NCBI GenBank assembly: GCA_031280565.1
Contig: JAITGN010000019.1
Span: forward strand, 1 to 38,437
Source: Accumulibacter sp.
Lineage (GTDB): Bacteria > Pseudomonadota > Gammaproteobacteria > Burkholderiales > Rhodocyclaceae
Length of the DNA stretch: 38,437 bases
Reading direction: 5' to 3'
Part shown: positions 6,936 through 16,632 of the stretch, one piece after another
How the letters are laid out: each line of letters starts with the position of its first letter
Position numbering within the stretch: position 1 is the first letter of the stretch
Translations under genes and position numbers: made by a program
The notes under the pieces: model-generated
Databases searched by the model: none
The model's input: the letters and a program-made list of their open reading frames with translations, nothing else
What the model was told of the DNA's origin: nothing

Positions 6936-8450
6936 TCAATCGCGCGGCGCGGTTTGACGCAAACGTGCGTAGCCGGTTTTTTCGATGAGTTCCTGACCTT
7001 GTTCGCCGGTCATCCATTTGACGAAGGGCATTACGTTCGGATTGGGATTGCCCTTGACCGTCACCGCGTACAGATTGACCACGATGGGATATTTCCTTGA
7101 GGCGATGTTCTCCAGGGTGGGTGGCACGCCATCGACCGAAAGCATCTTGACGCGGGGCTGTTTGCCCATGCCCGTCAGAAAAAAGCGGAAGGAATATCCA
7201 ATGGCCGAAGGCGCGTTGCGGTATTCGCTGACTTTTTCCAGGATACCGCCCATGCCTCGCGAGCGGCGATCCATCAGCGGAGGGGGCAGGGGCGTCTTCC
7301 CCATGAAGCGGAGCATGATGGTCTGGCTGCCGGAATTTTCCGGACGCTGAAAAGCGATGATGGGTTTTTTGTTTCCTCCGACCTCCTTCCAGTTGTCAAT
7401 CGCGCCGCTGTAAATACGCCGTATTTGCTCCGAGGACAACGCGTTGACCGGGTTCGTTTCGTTAACAAAAAATACGAACGCTTCTTTTCCGATGGGCGTG
7501 AGTGTGAGTTCCTTGCCCCGTGTGCGCGCCAGTTCCATCTGTACGTCGGAGGGATGAGCGCCGAAAAAGATATCGGCTTTTCCTTCGACAAGACTCTGAA
7601 ATCCGTAAATCGTGTTTGTGAACATCAGCGCGCTGTCGTTCGGTGGATGGTGGTCGTACCAATTGATTTCTTTCTGGCTCAAGGGGGCGAGATCGAGATA
7701 GCAGGCATTGGCGAACGCCGCGTACACTGGAAAGGCCGCCTGCGCTCCGTTGAGGACAGGCAGTTTGTCCGTGCCCTTGAGGGTAAATGTGGCGGGCGCG
7801 CTCAGGCGGGCCACGATAGAACCGGGGATGCGCGGATCGTAGGGCTTGAGGTCGGAATCGGAAAAACCGCCCGCATGTTCGAAGCCGTGGCCGCGCTGTT
7901 TCGTGTAGCTCGCGTCTTTCCGGATTTCGTGGCCCGCATGGCAGAGAGGCAAGGCAAGCACAAGGCAGAAGGCGATCTGGTTCCATACACTCAGGGGGAC
8001 TTTGTCCACGCGAAAACGTTCACGAAAGGCAAAACCGAGAAAAAGGCCGATGAGGTAGTAGTTCAGTATTAAACGCTCGATGGATAGACCGGCGTCCAAA
8101 GAAACCACAAGTAAGAAGAAGAGGAAGAAGGGCAGTCCCAGCCATATATACCATAGCGGGGAGCCATACCGCTTCTGGAAATTTTCCGGAAGGGTTCGTC
8201 CACTCGCGCCGAGCGCGCCGAAAACGCATCCCCCCAGAAAAAAGCAAACGAGAAATGGCGTCAAAATGAAATCCAGATATCCTGTGGGAGGGGTGGAAGG
8301 TCCGGGTTTGGCGAAAAGCTGTCCGAAAACGCTGATGCTGAACAAGGTGGCCCACGGCCCGGCCAGGAAGCCAAGAACTCCCGGAAGCCAGTAAAACCTG
8401 GGAGATCGCGTGGGCGCGGGAGGAGCGTCCGGATTATGTGCTGACGTCAT
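6936..8450 (-). CDS. Membrane-anchored PstS-like substrate-binding protein
   Basis: The 504-residue protein has two parts. The N-terminal third is hydrophobic with about five membrane helices (near 20-46, 58-80, 100-118, 125-143 and 154-170). The rest, from about residue 225, is a PstS-type periplasmic binding domain. Supporting motifs are GKADIFFGAHPS (290-301), the segment 319-354 ending ALSSEQIRRIYSGAIDNW, and PENSGSQT (370-377), which replaces the phosphate-binding R(D/P)EGSGT loop of classical PstS. No ABC permease or ATPase neighbours it. A ribosome site (AGAGG) lies about 11 bases upstream of the ATG. The ligand is probably phosphate or another oxyanion, and the fused membrane domain suggests a tethered or sensing role and not a soluble carrier. 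Confidence 0.7.
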   Translation of the reverse strand: MTSAHNPDAPPAPTRSPRFYWLPGVLGFLAGPWATLFSISVFGQLFAKPGPSTPPTGYLDFILTPFLVCFFLGGCVFGALGASGRTLPENFQKRYGSPLWYIWLGLPFFLFFLLVVSLDAGLSIERLILNYYLIGLFLGFAFRERFRVDKVPLSVWNQIAFCLVLALPLCHAGHEIRKDASYTKQRGHGFEHAGGFSDSDLKPYDPRIPGSIVARLSAPATFTLKGTDKLPVLNGAQAAFPVYAAFANACYLDLAPLSQKEINWYDHHPPNDSALMFTNTIYGFQSLVEGKADIFFGAHPSDVQMELARTRGKELTLTPIGKEAFVFFVNETNPVNALSSEQIRRIYSGAIDNWKEVGGNKKPIIAFQRPENSGSQTIMLRFMGKTPLPPPLMDRRSRGMGGILEKVSEYRNAPSAIGYSFRFFLTGMGKQPRVKMLSVDGVPPTLENIASRKYPIVVNLYAVTVKGNPNPNVMPFVKWMTGEQGQELIEKTGYARLRQTAPRD

Positions 8451-8600
8451 GTTTTTCGGTTCCTCTCAAGATAGGCGGCTGGCCCGGGTGGGTTGTTCAT
8501 TGCGCGGGCAGCGCGTGAAGAGGCCGCGCGAACCACCACCGACAACCGGTGCCGTCATTTTAATCCGATACGCCGTGGCATGCCAAAACAAGCTGTCGCG

Positions 8601-8609
8601 TGCTAAAAT
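8601..8609 (+). promoter_or_regulatory. Extended -10 promoter upstream of gyrA
   Basis: TGCTAAAAT fits the extended -10 form TGnTANAAT of sigma-70 promoters. Transcription would start near 8616, leaving a leader of about 90 nt before the GTG at 8706. No good -35 hexamer is seen, which is common for extended -10 promoters. Confidence 0.4.
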
Positions 8610-8705
8610 TCCACGCTTCGGACATGGGCGGCTTTGGACGCCTCCGGTCGGTTCGCGGCCTCGCGGATTTCCGGAATGTCCGGCGGATCATTACTGGAAC
8701 GCACT

Positions 8706-11273
8706 GTGGAAATTTTCGCTAAAGAAGTCCTCCCCATCAGTCTCGAAGACGAAATGCGCCGCTCCTACCTCGATTACGCGATGAGCGTGATCGTCGGCCG
8801 CGCGCTGCCGGACGCGCGCGATGGTTTGAAGCCCGTGCATCGCCGCGTCCTGTTCGCTATGCACGAACTCGGCAACGACTGGAACAAACCCTACAAGAAA
8901 TCAGCGCGCGCCGTTGGTGACGTAATCGGTAAATATCACCCCCACGGTGACGCGGCGGTCTATGACACGATTGTCCGCATGGCGCAGAGTTTTTCGCTGC
9001 GCTACATGCTTATCGACGGGCAGGGCAATTTCGGTTCGGTCGACGGCGACAGCGCGGCGGCCATGCGTTATACGGAAGTCCGCATGGCACGTATTGGCCA
9101 TGAAATGCTGGCCGACATCGACAAGGAAACCGTCGATTTCGGAGCGAATTACGATGGTTCCGAACAAGAACCGCTGATTCTGCCGACCCGCATTCCGAAT
9201 CTGCTGATCAATGGCTCGGCGGGAATCGCCGTTGGAATGGCGACGAATATTCCGCCGCACAATCTCAACGAAGTTATCGACGCATGTCTCGCGCTTCTCC
9301 AGAATCCGGAAATTTCCATCAATGAGTTGATTGACATCATTCCCGCGCCGGATTTTCCAACGGCAGGCATCATTTATGGCATTTCGGGTGTCCGCGAAGG
9401 CTACCGGACGGGACGCGGCCGCGTTGTGATGCGCGCGCGGACGCATTTTGAGGAAATCAAGGGCAGCAACGACCGTCAGGCGATTATCGTCGACGAATTG
9501 CCCTATCAGGTGAACAAGCGTTCGTTGCTCGAGAAAATAGGTGAACTCGTCAACGAAAAAAAGATAGAGGGTATTTCCGATCTGCGCGACGAGTCGGACA
9601 AATCCGGAATGCGCATTGTCATTGAGCTGCGGCGCGCCGAAGTGCCGGAAGTCGTGCTCAATTGCCTGTACAAGCAAACGCAGTTGCAGGATACCTTCGG
9701 GATGAACATGGTCGCGCTCGTCGATGGACAGCCGCGCCTGTTGAATCTCAAACAGTTGCTTGATTGTTTTTTGTCCCATCGGCGCGAGGTCGTCACGCGG
9801 CGCGTCGCTTTCGAATTGCGAAAAGCGCGGGAACGGGTGCATATCCAGGAAGGTCTTGCGGTCGCGCTCGACAATGTTGATGAAATCATCGCATTGATTA
9901 AAGCGTCTCCAACGCCCGCAGACGCGCGGCGCGGCCTGATGGGCCGGCTTTGGCCATCTGCGACGGTTATCGAGATGCTTCAGCGCGCTTCGTTCGACGC
10001 GACGCGTCCAGACGGACTGGAGCTGGAATACGGCCTCTCGAAAAACGGTTATCTGCTTTCCGAAACGCAGGCGCAGGCGATTCTCGAATTGCGCTTGCAG
10101 CGCTTGACCGGTCTGGAGCGTAACAAAATCGTTACCGATTTTGCCGAGTGGCTGGAAAAAATCGCCGATTTTATGGACATCCTGGCGCGGCCCGAGCGCA
10201 TCAGCGAAATCATCTCTGGAGAGCTGGCGGATATCCGCGCCCAGTTCGGCGACAAACGGCGTTCCGAAATCGTCATCGACACGCAAGACCTTGGAATCGA
10301 GGATTTCATCGCGCCCCAGGATATGGTGGTGACGCTTTCGCATACCGGTTACATCAAGGCGCAGCCGTTGAGCGACTACCGCGCGCAGCGGCGCGGCGGG
10401 CGGGGAAAACAGGCCGCTTCGATGAAGGAGGACGATTTCATCGACCGGCTTTTCGTCGCCAATACGCACGATTACATTCTGTGTTTTTCGAACCGTGGCC
10501 GCCTGTACTGGATCAAGGTCTATGAAGTGCCCCAGGGCGCGCGCGCAGGGCGCGGCCGCCCGATCGTCAACATGTTTCCCCTTGAAGAGGGCGAAAAGAT
10601 CAATGCCATTCTGCCGGTCAAGGAATTTACCGAAGACCGCTATATTTTCATGTGCACGGCCCAGGGGATGGTCAAGAAGACTTTGCTTTCCGAGTTTTCC
10701 AATCCGCGCAAGGCCGGAATCATCGCGGTCGCGCTCAACGAAGGTGATTTTCTGATCGGCGCGCAGATTACCAACGGCTCGCAGGACATCGTTCTGGTTT
10801 CCGACGCCGGAAAAGCCGTTTGGTTCGACGAAGAGGATGTCCGGCCCATGGGGCGGACGGCGCGCGGCGTTCTCGGGATGCGCCTGGGACCGGAGCAGCA
10901 GGTGCTTTCGCTGCTCGTCGCAGACAATCACCAGGAGACGGTTCTCGTGGCGACGGAAAATGGTTACGGCAAGCGGACGGTGCTCGCGGATTTTCGTCAT
11001 AGCAGACGCGGCACGCAGGGTGTGATCGCGATCGCGGCCAGCGAGCGCAATGGCAAGGTCGTCGCGGCCTGCCTCGTCAAGGATGAAGACGAGATCATGC
11101 TGATTACCACGGGAGGCGTTCTGATCCGGACGCGGGTGCGGGAAATCCGCGAGCTTGGGCGCGCGACGCAGGGCGTAACGCTGATCGCGCTGGACGAAGG
11201 CGAAAAACTCGCGGAACTCGAAAAAATCGTGGAAACGGAGGATGATGATCTCAGCGCCGGAGATGAGCCATAG
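8706..11273 (+). CDS. gyrA: DNA gyrase subunit A
   Basis: GyrA (855 residues from this start) is the DNA-cleaving subunit of gyrase. The breakage-reunion domain begins [14 protein letters not shown]. The quinolone-determining region [12 protein letters not shown] lies at 78-89 and the catalytic tyrosine in AAMRYTE is Tyr122. The C-terminal domain carries the GyrA box QRRGGRG (about 561-567), which separates it from ParC. I chose the GTG at 8706 because it aligns with the usual GyrA N-terminus and reproduces E. coli residue numbering. In-frame ATGs at 8634 and 8676 would add unconserved residues, and 8634 lies close to the predicted transcription start. Residue 83 is Ala where E. coli has Ser. 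Confidence 0.95.
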   Translation: MEIFAKEVLPISLEDEMRRSYLDYAMSVIVGRALPDARDGLKPVHRRVLFAMHELGNDWNKPYKKSARAVGDVIGKYHPHGDAAVYDTIVRMAQSFSLRYMLIDGQGNFGSVDGDSAAAMRYTEVRMARIGHEMLADIDKETVDFGANYDGSEQEPLILPTRIPNLLINGSAGIAVGMATNIPPHNLNEVIDACLALLQNPEISINELIDIIPAPDFPTAGIIYGISGVREGYRTGRGRVVMRARTHFEEIKGSNDRQAIIVDELPYQVNKRSLLEKIGELVNEKKIEGISDLRDESDKSGMRIVIELRRAEVPEVVLNCLYKQTQLQDTFGMNMVALVDGQPRLLNLKQLLDCFLSHRREVVTRRVAFELRKARERVHIQEGLAVALDNVDEIIALIKASPTPADARRGLMGRLWPSATVIEMLQRASFDATRPDGLELEYGLSKNGYLLSETQAQAILELRLQRLTGLERNKIVTDFAEWLEKIADFMDILARPERISEIISGELADIRAQFGDKRRSEIVIDTQDLGIEDFIAPQDMVVTLSHTGYIKAQPLSDYRAQRRGGRGKQAASMKEDDFIDRLFVANTHDYILCFSNRGRLYWIKVYEVPQGARAGRGRPIVNMFPLEEGEKINAILPVKEFTEDRYIFMCTAQGMVKKTLLSEFSNPRKAGIIAVALNEGDFLIGAQITNGSQDIVLVSDAGKAVWFDEEDVRPMGRTARGVLGMRLGPEQQVLSLLVADNHQETVLVATENGYGKRTVLADFRHSRRGTQGVIAIAASERNGKVVAACLVKDEDEIMLITTGGVLIRTRVREIRELGRATQGVTLIALDEGEKLAELEKIVETEDDDLSAGDEP

Positions 11274-11355
11274 TATCCGTTTCCGGCGGGAATCGGAAAA
11301 ACATCGGGATCGGGATTGGGACAAAGCGGAGAAGAGGCGGGAGGACAGCGTTTAT

Positions 11356-12459
11356 ATGAATGAGGAGTTCCAAGGAAAACTCGCCGCCGCGCGTTCCGAA
11401 ATCGACGAAATCGACGGACGGATACTGGATCTTCTGAATCGCCGTGCGCGGCGCGCGCAGGATGTCGGGCGAATGAAGATGGAATATGGCGAGGAGGGCT
11501 TCGTCTACCGGCCCGAGCGCGAGGCGCAGATTCTGCGCCGTGTCAGGGAGAGCAACCCGGGGCCGCTTTCTGACGATAGCGTGACGCTTTTCTTTCGCGA
11601 GGTCATGTCGGCCTGCCTGTCGCTTGAAAGGGTTTTGAGCGTCGCTTTTCTCGGGCCGCCCGGTACTTTTTCGGAAAGCGCGGCGACATCGCACTTCGGG
11701 CATGCGGCGCGCTTGCTGCCCCAGCTTTCGATTGACGCGATTTTCCAGGAAGTCGAGGCGGGTCATGCTGATTACGCCGTCGTTCCGATAGAGAATTCAA
11801 CGGAGGGCGCGATCGGGCGGACGATGGATCTTCTGATGTCGACGCCGTTGCATATTTGCGGAGAAGTCCTTTTGCGGATTCATCAGCATCTGTTGTCGAA
11901 AGAAGATTCGCTTTCCCGTATCGAAAAAGTGTATTCGCATGCACAGTCGCTTGCGCAGTGTCACGAATGGCTGAAGCGCGTTTTGCCGGATGCGCAGAAA
12001 ATTCCGATGGGCAGCAACGCGCAGGCGGCGCAGGCGGCGGCTTCGGAACCCGGTGCGGCGGCTGTCGCAGGCGACGCGGCGGCGGAACATTACGGTTTGC
12101 CGAAACTCGCGAGCCGCATTGAGGACGAACCGAACAATACGACGCGCTTTATCGTTCTCGGAAAACATCGAAGTCCCTCCCCATCGGGAAACGACAAGAC
12201 GTCGCTGGTCATGTCCGCGCCCAACCGGACAGGGTCGCTGGGCTATCTGCTCGCGCCGATTTCTGAGGCTGGCGTATCGATGACGCGGCTTGAATCGCGT
12301 CCGGCGCGTCATACCCTGTGGGAATATGTTTTCTTTGTCGATATCGATGGGCACAGCGAAAACGGGAATGTCCGGAATGCCCTGGACGAGCTGGGACGCC
12401 GTGCGGCCTATCTCAAGATTCTCGGCTCTTATCCGGCGGCCCTGTCCTCCCTGTCCTGA
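11356..12459 (+). CDS. pheA: P-protein: chorismate mutase / prephenate dehydratase
   Basis: This 367-residue bifunctional enzyme takes chorismate to prephenate and then to phenylpyruvate. An AroQ-type chorismate mutase occupies about residues 1-92 and the dehydratase domain about 95-270, with the catalytic TTRF motif at 262-265. A C-terminal ACT domain for phenylalanine feedback carries TGSL (292-295) and ESRP (313-316). The ATG at 11356 has a GGGAGG ribosome site at 11339-11344. The frame extends upstream into gyrA, but that stretch is charged and not family-like. It begins 82 bp after gyrA, where many relatives have serC. hisC, tyrA and aroA follow, making an aromatic amino acid operon. Confidence 0.93.
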   Translation: MNEEFQGKLAAARSEIDEIDGRILDLLNRRARRAQDVGRMKMEYGEEGFVYRPEREAQILRRVRESNPGPLSDDSVTLFFREVMSACLSLERVLSVAFLGPPGTFSESAATSHFGHAARLLPQLSIDAIFQEVEAGHADYAVVPIENSTEGAIGRTMDLLMSTPLHICGEVLLRIHQHLLSKEDSLSRIEKVYSHAQSLAQCHEWLKRVLPDAQKIPMGSNAQAAQAAASEPGAAAVAGDAAAEHYGLPKLASRIEDEPNNTTRFIVLGKHRSPSPSGNDKTSLVMSAPNRTGSLGYLLAPISEAGVSMTRLESRPARHTLWEYVFFVDIDGHSENGNVRNALDELGRRAAYLKILGSYPAALSSLS

Positions 12460-12486
12460 TCGCTTATATTCTTGAGGATGTTTTTT

Positions 12487-13578
12487 ATGGCAATTTACGA
12501 TCGTTCCCTGCCCAATGTTCGCGCCATTTCGCCGTACCAGCCCGGAAAGCCGATTACTCAGCTTGCTCGCGAAATGAATATCCCTGTCGAAAAGATCGTC
12601 AAGCTCGCCTCGAATGAGAATCCTTTTGGCATGAGTCCGAAGGCGCGTGCCGCGATCGAGGCCGCCTGTGATTCGCTTGAGCGCTATCCGGACGATTTTG
12701 AACTCAAGGAAGCATTGGCCGCGCGTCTTGGATTTGGTGTCGACCGGATTGTTCTCGGCAACGGATCGAACGATGTGCTCGACATCGCCGCGCGTGTTTT
12801 TCTCGCGCAGGGGCATTCGGCCGTTTTTTCGCGCCATGCCTTTGCCGTTTATCCGTTAGCAACCCTGTCGGCCGGCGCGGACCCCATCGTCGTTCCCGCC
12901 CGGGATTATGGTCATGATCTTGACGCGATGCTGGCCGCAATCCGGCCGGATACGCGCATCGTCTGGATCGCCAATCCGAACAATCCGACGGGCACTTTTT
13001 TGCCAGAAACGCTGCTCGAAAATTTTCTGGGACATGTTCCGGAGGATGTCGTCGTCGTTCTCGATGAAGCGTATAACGATTACATTCCGCCCGCTGACCG
13101 TTTTAATACCCTGGGCTGGCTTGAAAGATTTCCCAATCTCGTCATTACGCGCACGTTTTCGAAAATCTATGGAATGGCCGGGCTGCGCGTTGGCTATGCG
13201 CTGACTTCGTCCGTGATCGCGGATTTGATGAATCGTATCCGCCAGCCTTTCAATTGCAACAATCTCGCGCTCGCGGGAGCCATCGCGGCGCTTGATGATG
13301 CGGATTTCATCGAACGGAGCCGCGTGCTCAATGCCGCGGGAATGGAACAATTGAAACATGGGCTGGAAAAGCTCGGGATTCAGTATATTCCATCGTATGG
13401 CAATTTCATTACGATCCGGGTTGGCGGCGCGGCGGCGGTTAACGGAAGGCTCCTCAAGCAAGGCGTGATCGTCCGGCCGCTTGCCGGATACGATATGCCG
13501 GAATGGCTGCGTGTGACGGTTGGAACGGAACGGGAAAACGGACTTTTCATCGAAGCGCTTGAAAAGGCGATTGGATGA
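12487..13578 (+). CDS. hisC: Histidinol-phosphate / aromatic aminotransferase
   Basis: The 363-residue PLP-dependent class I/II aminotransferase is of the HisC type. Key features are ASNENPFG (41-48), the NPNNPTG cofactor loop (163-169), DEAY (193-196) and the Schiff-base lysine Lys226 in TRTFSKIYG. The preferred start is the ATG at 12487, with GAGG at 12474-12477; an ATG at 12478 and a TTG at 12472 are less likely. Lying between pheA and tyrA, it probably transaminates phenylpyruvate or 4-hydroxyphenylpyruvate as well as, or instead of, acting in histidine synthesis. It overlaps tyrA by 4 bp. Confidence 0.9.
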   Translation: MAIYDRSLPNVRAISPYQPGKPITQLAREMNIPVEKIVKLASNENPFGMSPKARAAIEAACDSLERYPDDFELKEALAARLGFGVDRIVLGNGSNDVLDIAARVFLAQGHSAVFSRHAFAVYPLATLSAGADPIVVPARDYGHDLDAMLAAIRPDTRIVWIANPNNPTGTFLPETLLENFLGHVPEDVVVVLDEAYNDYIPPADRFNTLGWLERFPNLVITRTFSKIYGMAGLRVGYALTSSVIADLMNRIRQPFNCNNLALAGAIAALDDADFIERSRVLNAAGMEQLKHGLEKLGIQYIPSYGNFITIRVGGAAAVNGRLLKQGVIVRPLAGYDMPEWLRVTVGTERENGLFIEALEKAIG

Positions 13579-14483
13579 GCGCTTCTCCCGAATTCGGGCG
13601 GGTCGTCGTTTTTGGCGCTGGATTGATTGGCGGCTCGTTTGCCTTGGCGTTGAAGGCGGCGGGTCAGGCAGAAGAAATCGTTGGATTCGGGCGAAGCGTC
13701 GCCACGCTGACCCAAGCGATGAACCTGGGAATTATCGACCGGATCGGCGTCAATGCCGGGCAGGAAATTGCGGGCGCTTCCCTCGTGCTGCTTGCGACGC
13801 CTGTCGGGCAAATTCCCCGGATCATGGAGCGTATTGCACCCTATCTGGGCGAAAAAGGCGGGGGGGCGCTCGTGACCGACGCGTGCAGCACGAAAACCGG
13901 TGTCGTGGAAGCGGCGCGCGGGCTTCTTGGCGAAAATATCGGATGTTTCGTTCCCGCTCATCCAATAGCCGGTGCGGAAAACAGCGGCGCGCTCGCGGCG
14001 CGCGCGGATCTTTATCGTGAAAAGAGGGTCGTTCTTACGCCATTGCCTGAAAATTCTGCCCTGGATGTCGCCCGCGTGCGTTCCGCCTGGGAATGGTGCG
14101 GTGCGCGGGTTTGTGAGCTGACGCATGAACGGCACGACGGTGTTTTCGCCGCCGTCAGTCATCTGCCGCATCTCCTTTCGTTCGCGCTTGTTCACGAACT
14201 TGCGGGCAGAGAAAACAGTGAAGAGCTTTTCGGTTTCGCGGCCGGCGGCTTCCGTGATTTCACGCGCATTGCCGCGAGCCATCCGGAAATGTGGCGCGAT
14301 ATTTGCCTTTCCAACCGTGAAGCGCTTCTCGGAGAACTCGACTGTTATTTCGCCAGGCTGGAATATCTGCGTTTCGCGCTTGACCAGGGCGACGGCGAGG
14401 CGCTTGAACGGGTTTTTGGCGCGGCGCGCGCGGCAAGATGCGCCTGGGTGGATTCCGCGTGTTTCGAACAAAAAAATGATTAA
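13575..14483 (+). CDS. tyrA: Prephenate dehydrogenase
   Basis: The 302-residue NAD(P)-dependent enzyme oxidatively decarboxylates prephenate to 4-hydroxyphenylpyruvate for tyrosine. The Rossmann loop GAGLIGGS is at 14-21, the LLATPVG strand at 72-78, and the conserved HPIAGAE segment with its catalytic-type histidine at 129-135. A helical dimerisation domain follows with SHLPHLLSFAL. No ACT domain is present, so feedback control is not evident. The start ATG overlaps the hisC stop (ATGA), indicating coupled translation. Confidence 0.92.
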   Translation: MSASPEFGRVVVFGAGLIGGSFALALKAAGQAEEIVGFGRSVATLTQAMNLGIIDRIGVNAGQEIAGASLVLLATPVGQIPRIMERIAPYLGEKGGGALVTDACSTKTGVVEAARGLLGENIGCFVPAHPIAGAENSGALAARADLYREKRVVLTPLPENSALDVARVRSAWEWCGARVCELTHERHDGVFAAVSHLPHLLSFALVHELAGRENSEELFGFAAGGFRDFTRIAASHPEMWRDICLSNREALLGELDCYFARLEYLRFALDQGDGEALERVFGAARAARCAWVDSACFEQKND

Positions 14484-14531
14484 GCGGAGTTTCCGGAATT
14501 CGCCGTTGCGACCGCCGCATATCCGATCACG

Positions 14532-16508
14532 ATGAAAAACATGGATTTCATTGATTTGCCCCAAAGGTCTTCTGCTCGCGGCGTTATCCGTTTGCCCGGT
14601 TCCAAGAGTATTTCGAACCGCGTTCTGCTTCTGGCGGCGCTCGCATCGGGAAGCACCGAACTTCATGGCGTTCTCGAATCCGGCGATACGGCCCGGATGT
14701 TCGGTGCCTTGAAGTGCCTTGGAGCTTCATCTGTGGCGCTCGGAGACCATTCCTATCGTATTGAAGGGGCGGGCGGGTGCGAAAAAAAAGTTTTTCCGGA
14801 AGGTGAGACCAGCCTGTTTCTGGGCAATGCGGGAACGGCTTTTCGTTCGCTGACGGCCGTATTGGCGTTGTTCGGAGGAAATTACCGTCTGCACGGCGTG
14901 CCGAGAATGCACGAACGTCCGATTGGCGACCTGGTGGATGCTTTGCGTCAACTGGGCGCGAACATCGTTTATGAAAACGTCGAAGGTTATCCGCCGTTGC
15001 GCATCCGTCCGCCGTCGCCCGTCGAAACGGGAGTGGTGCGCGTGCGCGGCGACGTGTCGAGCCAGTTTCTTTCCGGGCTGCTGATCGCGCTGCCGCTGAT
15101 GGGGCGGGAAATTGCCGTCGAGGTCATCGGAGAACTGATTTCAAAGCCTTATGTCGAAATTACACTGGCGGCGATGGCGTGCTTTGGCGTTGATGCCGTG
15201 CGCGAAGGCTGGCGGCGTTTCATTGTGCCGGCTGGCGCGGCGTATCGTTCTCCAAGCGTGTTTCATGTCGAGGGCGACGCTTCGTCGGCCTCCTATTTCC
15301 TGGCGGCGGGAGCGATTGGCGGCGGGCCGGTCCGCGTCGAAGGCGTCGGAAACAAATCAATTCAGGGCGATATCCGTTTTGCCGGCGCGCTGGAAAAAAT
15401 GGGCGCGATTATCGACGCGGGCGATGACTGGATCGAAGCGAGCGCCCCTGACGGCGGTTTGCGCGGGATTACGCTGGATTGCAATCCGATTCCGGATGCC
15501 GCGATGACATTGGCGGTTGCCGCGCTGTTCGCCAGAGGCGAGACGCGGCTCGATAACATCGCGAGCTGGCGCGTGAAGGAAACAGACCGCATCGCGGCAA
15601 TGGCAGCGGAATTACGCAAACTGGGAGCGCATGTCGAAACGGGAGAAGATTTTATCCGCATCGTTCCGCCCGCCGCTTTCCGTTTTCCGCCCGAGGGCAT
15701 TGATACTTATGATGATCATCGCATCGCCATGTGTTTTTCCCTGGCCGCTTTCGCGGGACTCGCGCGGATCAATGACCCTGCCTGTGTCGCAAAAACCTTT
15801 CCGGACTATTACGCGTATTTTGAGCGGATTGCCGGGGCGGTTCCGGTTATTGCAATCGATGGCCCATCGGCTTCGGGCAAGGGAACGGTCGCCGCGCGTG
15901 TCGCCCGGAAGCTCGGCTGGCATTACCTTGATTCCGGTGCGTTGTATCGTCTGACGGCGCTTGCCGCGAAACGCGCGGGTATCCCTTTTTCGGACGAGCG
16001 GCGCGTGGCGTCGCTCGCCTTGGAGCTGGAAATCGAATTCGGTGAAGGGACTGTCTGCCTTTCCGGTCAGGATGTTGGCGAGGCCATCCGCCAGGAAGAA
16101 ATTTCTTCCGGCGCGTCGCTGGTCGCATCTTTGCCCTCCGTCCGGAATGCACTCTTGTTCCGGCAACGCGCCTTTCGCCGCTTTCCTGGACTCGTTGCCG
16201 ATGGGCGGGACATGGCCACGGTCGTTTTTCCCGATGCCGGATGCAAGGTTTTTCTGACAGCCAGCGTTCAGGCAAGGGCCGAAAGACGGCATAAGCAGTT
16301 GATCGGGAAAGGAATCTCTGTTAGCATTCCCTCCCTTTTGCAGGATATGAAAGAGCGCGATGCGCGTGACAGCCAGAGGAATGTCGCGCCTTTGCGGAAA
16401 AGCGAAGATTCCCTGCTGCTGGATACGACAACCCTTTCCGTCGAGCAGGCGGTAGAATGGGTGATGGTCCGGGCAGCGGAGACAAGGCAGGAAAAGCAGG
16501 AGCGGTAA
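14532..16508 (+). CDS. aroA: Fused EPSP synthase / cytidylate kinase (AroA-Cmk)
   Basis: One 658-residue frame encodes two enzymes. Residues 1 to about 435 are 3-phosphoshikimate 1-carboxyvinyltransferase, with PGSKSISNR (22-30), LGNAGTAFR (97-105), and KETDRIAAM and DDHRIAMC near the end of the domain. From about residue 440 a cytidylate kinase begins with the P-loop [11 protein letters not shown] and continues with LDSGALYR and a [13 protein letters not shown] segment. No stop separates them. Relatives usually carry aroA and cmk as adjacent genes, and fusions are known in some betaproteobacteria. The junction [17 protein letters not shown] shows that the second start codon is lost. A second ATG lies three codons in; the ribosome site is weak. 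Confidence 0.93.
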   Translation: MKNMDFIDLPQRSSARGVIRLPGSKSISNRVLLLAALASGSTELHGVLESGDTARMFGALKCLGASSVALGDHSYRIEGAGGCEKKVFPEGETSLFLGNAGTAFRSLTAVLALFGGNYRLHGVPRMHERPIGDLVDALRQLGANIVYENVEGYPPLRIRPPSPVETGVVRVRGDVSSQFLSGLLIALPLMGREIAVEVIGELISKPYVEITLAAMACFGVDAVREGWRRFIVPAGAAYRSPSVFHVEGDASSASYFLAAGAIGGGPVRVEGVGNKSIQGDIRFAGALEKMGAIIDAGDDWIEASAPDGGLRGITLDCNPIPDAAMTLAVAALFARGETRLDNIASWRVKETDRIAAMAAELRKLGAHVETGEDFIRIVPPAAFRFPPEGIDTYDDHRIAMCFSLAAFAGLARINDPACVAKTFPDYYAYFERIAGAVPVIAIDGPSASGKGTVAARVARKLGWHYLDSGALYRLTALAAKRAGIPFSDERRVASLALELEIEFGEGTVCLSGQDVGEAIRQEEISSGASLVASLPSVRNALLFRQRAFRRFPGLVADGRDMATVVFPDAGCKVFLTASVQARAERRHKQLIGKGISVSIPSLLQDMKERDARDSQRNVAPLRKSEDSLLLDTTTLSVEQAVEWVMVRAAETRQEKQER

Positions 16509-16632
16509 AGAAGTGCGCAGTTGTATTCCAGGCACTGTCCGAGTGGTTTCTGTCCGGATTTCCGGCGGGGTTCCATGAGGACGGTTTTTCATCAATCCAC
16601 CCCGCAGTCATATGCGGCCAGGTCTTTTTTAT

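Noticed and set aside
8901..11324. An 807-codon open frame antisense to gyrA
   Set aside because: It mirrors gyrA, has no recognisable domain, and long antisense frames are expected in GC-rich coding DNA.
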